A DNA stretch of 64,000 bases, from positions 1 through 64,000 of the forward strand of contig JAFUFI010000031.1 of NCBI GenBank assembly GCA_017469945.1, read 5' to 3'. Positions within the stretch are counted from its first letter, which is position 1, and the number at the start of each line of letters is the position of its first letter. This stretch comes from Lachnospiraceae bacterium. Lineage in GTDB: Bacteria; Bacillota; Clostridia; Lachnospirales; Lachnospiraceae. Both the position numbers and the translations under genes were made by a program. Below, in pieces: positions 16,186-24,629 of this stretch. The notes under the pieces are model-generated. The model saw only the letters and a list, made by a program, of their open reading frames with translations, ran no database searches and was not told where the DNA came from.

Positions 16186-18588
16186 ATGAGGAGAAATGAA
16201 AATATGAGAGAGAATTTTCAAAACAAAAAAAGCATCCTTAAACAGGGCGCCGGGCTGATGCTTGCAATAGCTACCGCTGCCGCCTTCGTAACAGGCTGCG
16301 GAAAGGGTGAAAAGGCTTCGGCGAGCGCAGGGCAGGAGAACCTTTCCGAGTATGTTTATACTTCGGAATACATTCCGCTTGCAATTAACAGTAAAGAGGG
16401 AAACACCTATTTTGATGATTTGGGCGCTAAGTTTGACCAAGATAAGGTAAGCGTTCTTAAGAATGTTTATTCGGAAGAGGACAACACTTCACAGACTTTC
16501 ATTGATGTCTTTGACCTTGGAAGCGGAAGCCTTATTTCAGAGACAGCCGTAGGAGATGGGTTAACCGAGCAGTTTAATATTGCTGAAGCTATTCCGGAAG
16601 AGCACAAAGAAACAGCCAAGACAGGTTCAAATTTAAACTACCTTGTTGAACTTGAAAACGGCGGATATATTGCCGCAATTAACTACGGATGGTACGTGGA
16701 ACAACCCGATCCCGAAAACTATGATGATTCTTTAAGCGGTTATAAATCCGGTTTTGCTGTTCTTGACGAAAATGGTAATGTGACTTCTGTAAAAGAGTTT
16801 GACCCCGAAGCAAACGGATTAACCGAAGGTTCTTATCTTAACAGCCTTTTTTCAGACGGTAAAGGAAACGCCATAGCTCTTTTCCAGGACTGGTCCGGAG
16901 AAACGACAAAGGTCTTTTTGGTTAAAGTTGATAAGGAACTGAACGTTCTTGCAACCCAGGCTCCTGAAATTCAAGGCGTAAACGGTATTATTAACAAAGA
17001 CGGCAAAAGCGTTATCATATACAATGACAAAGACTGGGAGACAAAGGTAGCTGATTTTAATGCCGATTCTTTAACCATCGGTGAACCTCTTGAGATATCA
17101 AAAGACATAACCGACGATGGAATAAACTCCGTCACTTTTGCTAACAATAAATACTACTTTGCTTCCTACAGTGCTTTCTATGAATTTGATCCGGCTGCAA
17201 AGGAATCAAAGAAGCTTTTCAAGTTCCTTGACGTCGATGTTGCCGAAGGAAATGTAAGTAAGATAAATGTTACAGAAGACGGAACCATTTATCTCTTTAC
17301 ACATAACTACGAAATCGGAGAAACCGAGCTCGTTAAAGTTACGGAGAAAAAGCGCAGTGAAGTAACAACGAAAAAGGAAATCGTTATCGCTTCCCTTTAC
17401 GATGATTATAACGTAAAAAACAGCATTGTACAGTTCAACAAGCTTAATCCCGACATTCATGTAACTCTTAAGTCATACTACAGCTGGGAGAATGCCGACG
17501 CGGATATAAAGGACGCTATGGCAACAATGCTCAATGACATGACTTCATCGGGCCAGATCGATATTATCAATCTGGCGGACGTTTCTGTAAACGATTACGT
17601 AAGTCAGCATGTTGTCGAGGATTTAACGCCTTACCTTGCAAACAGTACAAAGATCCATCTTGAGGATTTTAACGAAAATATTGTTAACGCCTACAGATTT
17701 GGCGACACACTTGTTTCAATCCCTTACTCATACAACCTGCAGACTCTTGCCGTAAGTAAAGATCTGTTCGGCGACAAGCCCGGACTTAAGATGAGTGATA
17801 TGATTGAGTACGACAAGGCTCACCCCAAAATGAAATTATCGGAGTATGTAAGCAGAGACGATCTCATCCAGCTTTGCCTTGCCAATAATATCGATTACTT
17901 TATCAACAGGGAAACAGGGGAGTGCAAGTTTGATACAGATGAGTTCAAGATGATCCTTGAATACTTATCTACATATCCTGAGGAGATAGATTGGGATGCA
18001 GAGGATGCAGACGATCTGAATGTTATGGATAAACTGGCTAACGGACTTATTATGGCTTATCCCTGCAGCCTTTATGATTTTGAATCCGTTCAGGAATACG
18101 ACGACTATATTTTTGCGGGAAATGCAAACTTTATCGGTATGCCTACCATAGACGGAACTCCTTCCGCTACAATAAACGCAACCGGCGTTTATGCCATCTG
18201 CTCAGGTTCACAGAATAAAGATTCCGCCTGGGAGTTTATCGAGTATATGCTTACCAAAGAGTATAGCGACAATGACTGGGGATTTCCTACCAACAATAAA
18301 GAATACAAGAAGCTCCTTGACAAGGAACTCTCAAAGACAGGAGAGACCGGCTCGGGAGTTGGATACGGAGACGGACCTATTTATAATTACCACTACGCTA
18401 CGCAGGAAGAGATCGATACATTAAACAGTATCCTTTCCGTAGCAAAGATCGGAGACAGCGCTTCCGGAGAAATCTTCAAGATCATTGAGGAAGAGAGCGG
18501 AAGCTACTTTGCCGGACAAAAAACTCTGGATGAAACAGCAAAGATCATCCAGAGCAGAGTAAGCATTTATGTTCAGGAGAACAGATAA
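16186..18588 (+). CDS. Extracellular solute-binding lipoprotein with N-terminal propeller-like region
   Basis: 800 residues. Signal peptide with lipobox FVTGC (Cys38), so membrane-anchored outside the cell. Residues about 50-400 contain repeated short beta-rich segments (e.g. GGYIAAINYGWYVE, GKGNAIALFQDWSG, NKYYFASYSAFYEFD) like a beta-propeller. From about 405 (KKEIVIASLYDDYN) the protein resembles a family 1 solute-binding protein: FNKLNPDIHVTLKSYY, PYSYNLQTLAVSKDLFG, WEFIEYMLTKEYS. No ABC permease or ATPase lies nearby, so it is an orphan binding protein. It sits in one transcript with the two-component system and may sense rather than import. Start chosen at 16186 after AGGGAGAA; Met at 16204 is possible. 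Confidence 0.85.
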   Translation: MRRNENMRENFQNKKSILKQGAGLMLAIATAAAFVTGCGKGEKASASAGQENLSEYVYTSEYIPLAINSKEGNTYFDDLGAKFDQDKVSVLKNVYSEEDNTSQTFIDVFDLGSGSLISETAVGDGLTEQFNIAEAIPEEHKETAKTGSNLNYLVELENGGYIAAINYGWYVEQPDPENYDDSLSGYKSGFAVLDENGNVTSVKEFDPEANGLTEGSYLNSLFSDGKGNAIALFQDWSGETTKVFLVKVDKELNVLATQAPEIQGVNGIINKDGKSVIIYNDKDWETKVADFNADSLTIGEPLEISKDITDDGINSVTFANNKYYFASYSAFYEFDPAAKESKKLFKFLDVDVAEGNVSKINVTEDGTIYLFTHNYEIGETELVKVTEKKRSEVTTKKEIVIASLYDDYNVKNSIVQFNKLNPDIHVTLKSYYSWENADADIKDAMATMLNDMTSSGQIDIINLADVSVNDYVSQHVVEDLTPYLANSTKIHLEDFNENIVNAYRFGDTLVSIPYSYNLQTLAVSKDLFGDKPGLKMSDMIEYDKAHPKMKLSEYVSRDDLIQLCLANNIDYFINRETGECKFDTDEFKMILEYLSTYPEEIDWDAEDADDLNVMDKLANGLIMAYPCSLYDFESVQEYDDYIFAGNANFIGMPTIDGTPSATINATGVYAICSGSQNKDSAWEFIEYMLTKEYSDNDWGFPTNNKEYKKLLDKELSKTGETGSGVGYGDGPIYNYHYATQEEIDTLNSILSVAKIGDSASGEIFKIIEEESGSYFAGQKTLDETAKIIQSRVSIYVQENR

Positions 18589-18596
18589 ATAGATTT

Positions 18597-20531
18597 CTAA
18601 TTACCGATGAAGCCGGGGGTTTGGAGATAGTTTTCATGGTCACGGGCCACGAAATCAAAATCCTTGGCTTCATTGTAGATTACAAGTTCACAGATATCTC
18701 CCTCGAAAGAGGGCTGAAATACGTCTCCGCCAAGAAGGATAAGCTTTGCGAATCTGTTGGTGGGGACGTTTTCCATTATAAAGGCAACTTCTCCGTTTAC
18801 AAAGCTGATGGCTTTTTCCGTCCGGGCATTGTAAATAACGGTATAGTGGTACCAGGTATCTTCCCGAAGCTGAAGAGCTACAAGATCATACCAGCCGCTG
18901 ACCTCCCGTGAATCCCTTATGCGAAAGTCAGAGTGTGAATCGGGAGACATAGGAACAATACTGCAAAAGCCTGTCTCATATTTTACATATAAAGCAGAAC
19001 TCCACATTATATTTCTGCGGGGTCTGATCCAAAGAGATATTGTATAGCTGTCGTTAAAGAGTACTTCATTGGGAATGCTGAGGACATTTGTCTGTACCGC
19101 ACCGCCGGGGAAGCTAACCGCCTTTGTTCCTTCAAAGATTCCTTCCGTAAAAGAGATTCCGCAGCCTAAAACTTCGGCCTCTTTTGAGCCGTCGTCGCTT
19201 AAAAGGCTTCCGTCAAATTTAAATCTAAAGCTTTCTGTTGCTTCACCATAATACTTATTGACGTAATTTATAAAATCATTCTCTATCAGGGAATCCGAAT
19301 AGTATTTACCCTGTCCCTGGGAACAGCCGCAGGTAATGATAAAATTGGCCATTTCGTCCGTAGAGATACCGCCCGCTACCACATTAAGCTTTAAATCTTT
19401 GCAGAGGGAGATGATATTTCTAAGTACGTGACGACCTCTGTCATTGGAGATAGAGTCTTTTACGAAATCATCATCCATTCTGATAGTATCTACGGGTATA
19501 TTTTGAAGCATATTAAGGGCAGAGAAACCGGAGCCAAAATCGTTGATGGCTACTTTGAAATTCTTGCCTATAAGCGAATCAACCATTCGCTTCATCTCTT
19601 TGTAGTCCTGTATAAAGACTCTTTCGCTCATCTGAATCTCAATCTCACTATGGCTTATGCCGTATTTATCGCAGATAACGCTGAGCCTTGTGGGAAAAGT
19701 CTCATCAAAAAGCTGAAGTCTTGATATGGTAACAGAAAGCGGAAGATGGGCAAAGCTTTCATCCTTCCATCCCGCTTTAATCTTGCAGGCCATATCAATA
19801 AGATAAATATCAAGCTTGGAGATAAAGCCGTTTTTTTCAAAAACCGGTAAAAAGACTTTCGGAGAAAGAATACCGTCGGAAGGATCTATCCATTTAACCG
19901 ATACCTCGGCGCTCACTATCTGCATAGTGACCATATTCAGGCGGGGCTGGAAAAAGGGAATGAACTCACAGTTTTTAAGGGCTTCCTCCATTTTAGCTTC
20001 TATCTTGTATATTTTTTGCTGTTCCAAGTCGTTTGCCTGATAGATGCTGTAACGGTTTTTGCCGCTTGTTTTCGCCTGATACATGGCGGTATCGCATTTT
20101 TTAAGTATATCTTCAAGGCTCTGGTTAACGCTTTGGTCGTAAACGATACCGATGCTTAAGGAAATGATGGAAAGGATATCTTTGCGAAATTCCAGTTCCC
20201 CCATAGCGCTAAGGAGCTTTGCGGCAACCTTTTCAAGGTCTTCGTGGCTGTAGAAGGGACCGTAGAATATAACAACGTATTCATCACCACCAATTCTTGA
20301 CGTAAAGTTTCCGGTCTCACGCAAAATAAGATCGCTTATCTGAACGAGAAGCTGATCGCCGGCGTTGTGACCGTAGATATCATTGACTCGCTTGAAATTG
20401 TCAATATCGATATACATGGCGTGGATTGTAGTATCGGGATAAAGACCGGAATAAAAATCATAGAGCCCGCGTCTGTTGGCGCGGCCTGTGAGATAATCTA
20501 TCTGAGACGGATCAAGGTTATAGTCAAACAT
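18597..20531 (-). CDS. Cytosolic GGDEF-EAL protein with C-terminal LamG-like domain
   Basis: 644 residues with no signal peptide or membrane helix. Residues 10-165 form a GGDEF domain (DIDNFKRVNDIYGHNAGD, active-site GGDEY 81-85, and no RxxD inhibitory site), so diguanylate cyclase activity is plausible. Residues 175-430 form an EAL domain with eroded catalysis: AEVS for EAL, VTIS where VNxS is usual, NDFGSGF for DDFG and VVAGG for VVAEG. It is likely a c-di-GMP-binding or inert domain. Residues about 435-640 look like a LamG/concanavalin jelly-roll (SYTISLWIRPRR, WYHYTVIYNA, FVNGEV, GDICELVIYNEA). A LamG fold on a cytosolic signalling protein is unusual. Convergent with the lipoprotein gene; upstream region shared with the galactanase promoter. 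Confidence 0.88.
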   Translation of the reverse strand: MFDYNLDPSQIDYLTGRANRRGLYDFYSGLYPDTTIHAMYIDIDNFKRVNDIYGHNAGDQLLVQISDLILRETGNFTSRIGGDEYVVIFYGPFYSHEDLEKVAAKLLSAMGELEFRKDILSIISLSIGIVYDQSVNQSLEDILKKCDTAMYQAKTSGKNRYSIYQANDLEQQKIYKIEAKMEEALKNCEFIPFFQPRLNMVTMQIVSAEVSVKWIDPSDGILSPKVFLPVFEKNGFISKLDIYLIDMACKIKAGWKDESFAHLPLSVTISRLQLFDETFPTRLSVICDKYGISHSEIEIQMSERVFIQDYKEMKRMVDSLIGKNFKVAINDFGSGFSALNMLQNIPVDTIRMDDDFVKDSISNDRGRHVLRNIISLCKDLKLNVVAGGISTDEMANFIITCGCSQGQGKYYSDSLIENDFINYVNKYYGEATESFRFKFDGSLLSDDGSKEAEVLGCGISFTEGIFEGTKAVSFPGGAVQTNVLSIPNEVLFNDSYTISLWIRPRRNIMWSSALYVKYETGFCSIVPMSPDSHSDFRIRDSREVSGWYDLVALQLREDTWYHYTVIYNARTEKAISFVNGEVAFIMENVPTNRFAKLILLGGDVFQPSFEGDICELVIYNEAKDFDFVARDHENYLQTPGFIGN

Positions 20532-20667
20532 ATATTTCCTCGCATATTTAATCCGATATTTGAATATATATACAGTTAAAATTTTATCATATGAGAATAA
20601 TTATCGCTACATTTTTTTATTCTTTGTCAAATCGCATAAATAAATGGCTCAAATACAGTAAAATTGC

Positions 20668-20696
20668 TTGTGGAAACGGTTGCGCAAATATGTTAT
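20668..20696 (+). promoter_or_regulatory. Galactanase promoter overlapped by a LacI/CcpA-like operator
   Basis: TTGTGG (20668-20673), 17-nt spacer, TGTTAT (20691-20696). The spacer and -35 coincide with an imperfect palindrome TTGTGGAAAC/GGTTGCGCAA at 20668-20687 centred on CG. It resembles catabolite-responsive or LacI-family operators (TGNAANCG core present). Binding would block RNA polymerase, fitting sugar-controlled expression of a galactanase. Operator identity is inferred. Confidence 0.55.
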
Positions 20697-20728
20697 CATT
20701 CAGTCGTCACATAACATGGAGGTATAAA

Positions 20729-22759
20729 ATGAAAAAGATAAAAGCAAAAAACTTAATTAAATCTTTTGAAGCAGCAGCTCTTTGCGCAGCCCTTATCTTT
20801 TCTGCCACGGGATGCGCCGGAGCAGGAAACGCAGATAAGAATTCCGGCGAGAAAACTCTAAACGGGGAAGTGCAAAGTATAACCATAGGTGATGGCGCGG
20901 AGGACGGAGTGTTTATAGCACCCCTTCCGGGATTTACGGATGACTTTATCAGAGGGATAGATATCTCCAGTATTCTCTCCGAAGAAAAAAGCGGGGTAAA
21001 GTACAAAAACTTTAGGGGAGAAGAGGAAGATCTTTTTAAGCTTCTTGCCGAAAACGGGGTAAACTATATCCGTGTAAGAGTCTGGAACGATCCTTTTGAC
21101 GAAAACGGAAACGGATACGGCGGAGGAAACAATGATGCCGCTGCCTGCGCCGAAATCGGAAAAAGAGCCGCAGACTGCGGGATGAAGCTTAATGTGGATT
21201 TCCATTATTCGGACTTTTGGGCGGACCCTTCCAAGCAGATGGTTCCCAAGGCATGGAAGAATATGAATACGGAAGAAAAGGCAAAGGCTCTGTATGACTA
21301 TACCGTTGAAAGTCTTTCGACTATCATAGATGCGGGAGCTGATGTCGGCATGGTCCAGATAGGAAACGAGATCAATAACGGACTTGCGGGTGAAAAAAGC
21401 GAAGAGGCAATAATGACCCTTCTTAAATCTGCTTCGAAGGCCGTAAGAGATATATTCGCGAAGTACGAAAAGGATATTAAGATAGCGATCCATTATACCG
21501 AGGTTGATGATTCGGTCGGTATTACAAAAAAGGCCCTGAGACTCTCGGAAAACGAAATTGATTACGATATTTTCGGCATTTCATATTATCCTTATTGGCA
21601 CGGAAGCCTTAAAAATATGAAAAATACAATGAATATCGTCAAGGTAACTTACGGAAAAGACGTTTGCGTGCTCGAGACGGCTTTCCCTTATACGGGAGAT
21701 GACGGGGACGGCTTCGGAAACAGCGTAAGCGCCGGAGATATCAAGGGAGAGTACATCTGCTCGCCACAAAGCCAGGCTAATGCCATTTGGGATATAATGA
21801 AATGTATGACCGAGATAGGCGGACTCGGAGTCTTTTACTGGGAGGGAGCCTGGATCCCCGTAGGCAGCGACAAAGCTGCGAATGAAGAAAAGTGGAACGA
21901 ATACGGAAGCGGATGGGCAAGTAAATATTCGGTAAATTACGATCCCGATGACGCCGGCAAATACTACGGAGGATGCTCCTGGGACAATCAGGCATTCTTT
22001 GATTTTGACGGAAATGTTCTGGACTCTTTAAGCGTCTTTAACCCTAAGTATTTAAGGATAGGAAAAGCGGCAACTCCCGCCATTGAAATGATAAAGGAAT
22101 GTGAGGTCCTCTCAGTTCAGGGAGAAGAGCTTGATATGCCTTCGGGCGTATACGCCGTATTTAATGACAGGAGCCTTAATAAAGAAATAGCCGTTACATG
22201 GAATGCGGAGGAGATCGCTAAGATAGATACAAAAGCCGGCGGAGAGTACATCGTATCGGGAGAGACTGAAGGCGGCGGCCCTGTAAGTGCAAAGATAAAG
22301 ATTTCCTATGTTAACCTTCTTGAAAATCCGGGGTTTGAAGAGGGGCTGTCCCCCTGGAAAGTACAGACGGATATGACCGCTGACCCCACGGATGTTCAGA
22401 CAAAGGCTGCTGATGCGGTAACCGGTGAAAAGTCTTTCCACTGGTGGAGCGGAAGCGAGGATATAGATTTTAGCGTAGAACAGTCCGTAACGGTTTCAGA
22501 GGACGGCAATTACAACGCTTTCGCAAGCATCCAGGGCGGAGATGCGGGAGACCATAACGTAGAAATCTACGTAAAGAGAAACGGTGAAGAAGTTACCTCC
22601 TTTGGAGGAGAGTATCTAAAGGGCTGGGTTAACTGGCAAAAGCTTACTGCCGAAGCTATAGAAGCTGCGGCCGGAGATGAGCTTACCGTAGGAATTCGCG
22701 TTAGATGCGAAGCCGGTGGCTGGGGAACAATGGACGACTTCTGCCTTTATAAAGACTAA
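20729..22759 (+). CDS. Arabinogalactan endo-beta-1,4-galactanase lipoprotein (GH53) with galactan-binding module
   Basis: 676 residues. Lipobox SATGC (Cys29). The GH53 barrel spans about 65-440: FIRGIDISS, GVNYIRVRVWNDPFD, acid/base Glu214 in QIGNEINNG, nucleophile Glu316 in CVLETAFPY. It cleaves beta-1,4-galactan side chains of pectin. An Ig-like linker (AVTWNAEEIAKID) is followed by a C-terminal carbohydrate-binding module (about 540-676, NLLENPGFEEG to GTMDDFCLYKD) resembling CBM61. The start at 20729 follows ATGGAGG and opens the signal peptide; the longer in-frame reading runs through the promoter. Single-gene unit with its own operator-controlled promoter. No transporter or beta-galactosidase is adjacent. 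Confidence 0.93.
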   Translation: MKKIKAKNLIKSFEAAALCAALIFSATGCAGAGNADKNSGEKTLNGEVQSITIGDGAEDGVFIAPLPGFTDDFIRGIDISSILSEEKSGVKYKNFRGEEEDLFKLLAENGVNYIRVRVWNDPFDENGNGYGGGNNDAAACAEIGKRAADCGMKLNVDFHYSDFWADPSKQMVPKAWKNMNTEEKAKALYDYTVESLSTIIDAGADVGMVQIGNEINNGLAGEKSEEAIMTLLKSASKAVRDIFAKYEKDIKIAIHYTEVDDSVGITKKALRLSENEIDYDIFGISYYPYWHGSLKNMKNTMNIVKVTYGKDVCVLETAFPYTGDDGDGFGNSVSAGDIKGEYICSPQSQANAIWDIMKCMTEIGGLGVFYWEGAWIPVGSDKAANEEKWNEYGSGWASKYSVNYDPDDAGKYYGGCSWDNQAFFDFDGNVLDSLSVFNPKYLRIGKAATPAIEMIKECEVLSVQGEELDMPSGVYAVFNDRSLNKEIAVTWNAEEIAKIDTKAGGEYIVSGETEGGGPVSAKIKISYVNLLENPGFEEGLSPWKVQTDMTADPTDVQTKAADAVTGEKSFHWWSGSEDIDFSVEQSVTVSEDGNYNAFASIQGGDAGDHNVEIYVKRNGEEVTSFGGEYLKGWVNWQKLTAEAIEAAAGDELTVGIRVRCEAGGWGTMDDFCLYKD

Positions 22760-22815
22760 CTTTAGTCCCTATTATCAAAAATGATATAGATAAAAATTTA
22801 TGTATTATTTTTTGG

Positions 22816-22871
22816 TAAAATGTGTTATCATTATTAAAAATATATGGAAATTTTCCAACAATTTTAATAAT
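22816..22871 (+). promoter_or_regulatory. Putative promoter and 5' stem-loop of the mini chemoreceptor gene
   Basis: An extended -10 (TGG-TAAAAT, 22813-22821) without a good -35 is followed by a perfect 10-bp inverted repeat, ATTATTAAAA at 22830-22839 with TTTTAATAAT at 22862-22871. Inside it is a smaller GGAAA/TTTCC repeat. If transcription starts near 22828, the mRNA begins with this hairpin just before the GGAGGG ribosome binding site. A stabilising or regulatory 5' element is inferred. Confidence 0.4.
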
Positions 22872-22894
22872 AATAGATACGGAGGGTACTGTTC

Positions 22895-23221
22895 ATGACT
22901 GATATGGAAATGATTGAGAGCCTTGTAGAAGCTATCCAGAATGACTCCAAAAAGCTCGACGGAATTCAGAAAAGACAAAACATTCTTGCACTTAATGCAT
23001 CTATCGAAGCAGCCAGAGCCGGAGAAGCCGGAAGAGGTTTCGCAGTAGTAGCTCAGGAAGTTGGAGCTCTCGCTAAAAACTGTGATGAGCTGAACAATTC
23101 GATATCTAAAAACGTTGATTCTATTGCGACTTTAGTAAAGAAGCTTGAAAAAGAAGCAAAGCAGGCTGCGGAGAAGGCAGTTGTAGAAGAGGCTACTGCC
23201 GAAGAGAACAAAGAGCAGTAA
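22895..23221 (+). CDS. Mini methyl-accepting chemotaxis protein: isolated receptor-tip hairpin
   Basis: 108 residues containing the near-invariant chemoreceptor hairpin tip ([19 protein letters not shown] followed by [14 protein letters not shown], about 28-59). It is flanked by only about 27 residues on the left and 49 on the right. There is no signal peptide, membrane helix, HAMP or sensor domain. The C-terminal third is Lys/Ala/Glu-rich and likely helical ([18 protein letters not shown]). Full receptors have much longer signalling helices, so this is either a free modulator of CheA/CheW or a relic. It has a strong GGAGGG binding site and its own terminator, which argues for real expression. 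Confidence 0.8.
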   Translation: MTDMEMIESLVEAIQNDSKKLDGIQKRQNILALNASIEAARAGEAGRGFAVVAQEVGALAKNCDELNNSISKNVDSIATLVKKLEKEAKQAAEKAVVEEATAEENKEQ

Positions 23222-23282
23222 GTTTTTGATCCCCCAAGGTTATTGAACCTTTCGCTTTCATAAGAAAAATCCAAAAGAAAAG

Positions 23283-23307
23283 GGTGTGCTAAGAAGCACA
23301 CCTTTTT
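23283..23307. terminator. Bidirectional terminator between mini-MCP and malic enzyme
   Basis: Perfect 8-bp stem GGTGTGCT/AGCACACC with AAGA loop. It is followed by TTTTT on the + strand and by CTTTTCTTTT on the - strand, so it can serve both convergent genes. Confidence 0.88.
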
Positions 23308-23332
23308 CAATGCTTATAAATCAAAAACATAT

Positions 23333-24487
23333 TTATCTTACGACGTGGCTCTTTACAGCCTCGGCCACAAGATCCGCAACCTTAGGGTTAAAGGCTTCGG
23401 GCATAACCTTGTCCTCACAAAGCTCATCCTCGGGTACGAGAGAGGCAATCGCTTCAGCGGCGGCGAGCTTCATCTCTTCAGTGATCTGAGTGGCTCTTGC
23501 TTCAAGGGCGCCGCGGAAGATTCCGGGGAATGCTAAAACGTTGTTTACCTGGTTGGGGAAATCGCTTCTACCGGTTCCGATAACGCGAACGCCTGCCTGT
23601 CTTGCGATGTCGGGCATTATCTCGGGAGTAGGATTAGCCATTGCAAACATGATGGCGTCCTTGTTCATGGAAGCGGCCATCTCTTTTGTTACGATTCCGG
23701 GAGCGGAAACGCCTACGAAGATATCCGCACCCTTAAGAGCGTCCGCAAGGCTTCCTGAAAGCTGCTCGGGATTGGTCTCATCCATCATCTTTTCCTGCAT
23801 CCAGTTAAGACCTTCGGTCTTTTTGTTAAGGATTCCGACCTTGTCGCAAAGAGTAACGTTTTTAAATCCATATCTTAAAAGGAGTTTTGTTATAGCGATA
23901 CCTGCGCTGCCGGCACCGTTTACGATAACTTTACATTCTTCCTTTTTCTTGCCGACAACCTTAAGTCCGTTGATAACGCCCGCAAGAACTACGATGGCGG
24001 TTCCGTGCTGGTCATCATGAAATACGGGGATATCAAGCTTTGCCTTTAATCTTTCTTCGATTTCAAAACATCTGGGAGCTGAGATGTCTTCAAGGTTGAT
24101 TCCGCCAAAGCCGGGTGCAAGATAGGTAACAGCCTTTATGATCTCTTCTGTATCCTGGGTATCAAGACAAATGGGAACAGCGTTAACCCCGCCAAATTCC
24201 TTGAAGAGAACGGATTTACCCTCCATAACGGGCATAGCAGCGTAAGGTCCGATATTTCCGAGGCCTAAAACAGCGCTTCCGTCGGATACGACTGCTACAG
24301 TGTTGGCTTTCATGGTGTACTTGTATGCAGCCTCTTTATCTTTGGCGATAACGCGGCAAGGCTCTGCAACGCCGGGAGTGTAAGCAATCGAAAGATCGGT
24401 GGCATTTTTTACTGGTGCCTTTGAAACTGTTTCGATTTTTCCGCCCCATTCTTCATGCTTTTTGAGGGCAATTTCATTAACGTCCAT
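23333..24487 (-). CDS. Malic enzyme (malate to pyruvate, decarboxylating)
   Basis: 384 residues, the compact bacterial form without the phosphotransacetylase domain. Visible: LSIAYTPGVAEPCR, KANTVAVVSDGSAVLGLGNIG, LAPGFGGINLEDISAP, metal-binding PVFHDDQHGTA, and the nucleotide-binding NGAGSAGIAITKLLL. Cofactor preference cannot be read with confidence. The start at 24487 follows AAGGAGAATACAA. Single gene with a palindrome at its transcription start (24503-24523) and a shared bidirectional terminator. Role: anaplerosis or NAD(P)H supply. Confidence 0.95.
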   Translation of the reverse strand: MDVNEIALKKHEEWGGKIETVSKAPVKNATDLSIAYTPGVAEPCRVIAKDKEAAYKYTMKANTVAVVSDGSAVLGLGNIGPYAAMPVMEGKSVLFKEFGGVNAVPICLDTQDTEEIIKAVTYLAPGFGGINLEDISAPRCFEIEERLKAKLDIPVFHDDQHGTAIVVLAGVINGLKVVGKKKEECKVIVNGAGSAGIAITKLLLRYGFKNVTLCDKVGILNKKTEGLNWMQEKMMDETNPEQLSGSLADALKGADIFVGVSAPGIVTKEMAASMNKDAIMFAMANPTPEIMPDIARQAGVRVIGTGRSDFPNQVNNVLAFPGIFRGALEARATQITEEMKLAAAEAIASLVPEDELCEDKVMPEAFNPKVADLVAEAVKSHVVR

Positions 24488-24502
24488 TTGTATTCTCCTT
24501 AT

Positions 24503-24532
24503 GATTGATAGAAATTATCAATCGTCAGTATA
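24503..24532 (-). promoter_or_regulatory. Malic enzyme promoter with operator-like inverted repeat
   Basis: On the minus strand TGC-TATACT (-10 at 24527-24532) is followed immediately by a perfect 8-bp inverted repeat GATTGATA-N5-TATCAATC at 24503-24523, spanning the expected transcription start. The repeat ends just before the AAGGAGA ribosome binding site. An operator for a dimeric repressor is the simplest reading; an mRNA hairpin is the alternative. Confidence 0.55.
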
Positions 24533-24629
24533 GCATAAATTACCGGGAAAAAACATTTATGTTCATATTTTTTAGAAATTAGATTCCTTTTCCTTGAAAA
24601 AAGGCACTAAAAATCATAGAATATTATCT

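Noticed and set aside
20591-20728. 46-residue extension of the galactanase
   Set aside because: It covers the promoter and operator; the lipoprotein signal peptide begins at 20729 behind ATGGAGG.
20858-21493. 211-codon minus-strand frame opposite the galactanase
   Set aside because: Mirror frame of a gene with clear catalytic residues; the composition looks like antisense translation and no start signal is visible.
22754-22767. Terminator of the galactanase gene
   Set aside because: GACTAA/TTAGTC is a perfect but 6-bp AT-rich stem overlapping the stop codon, and it is not followed by a T run.
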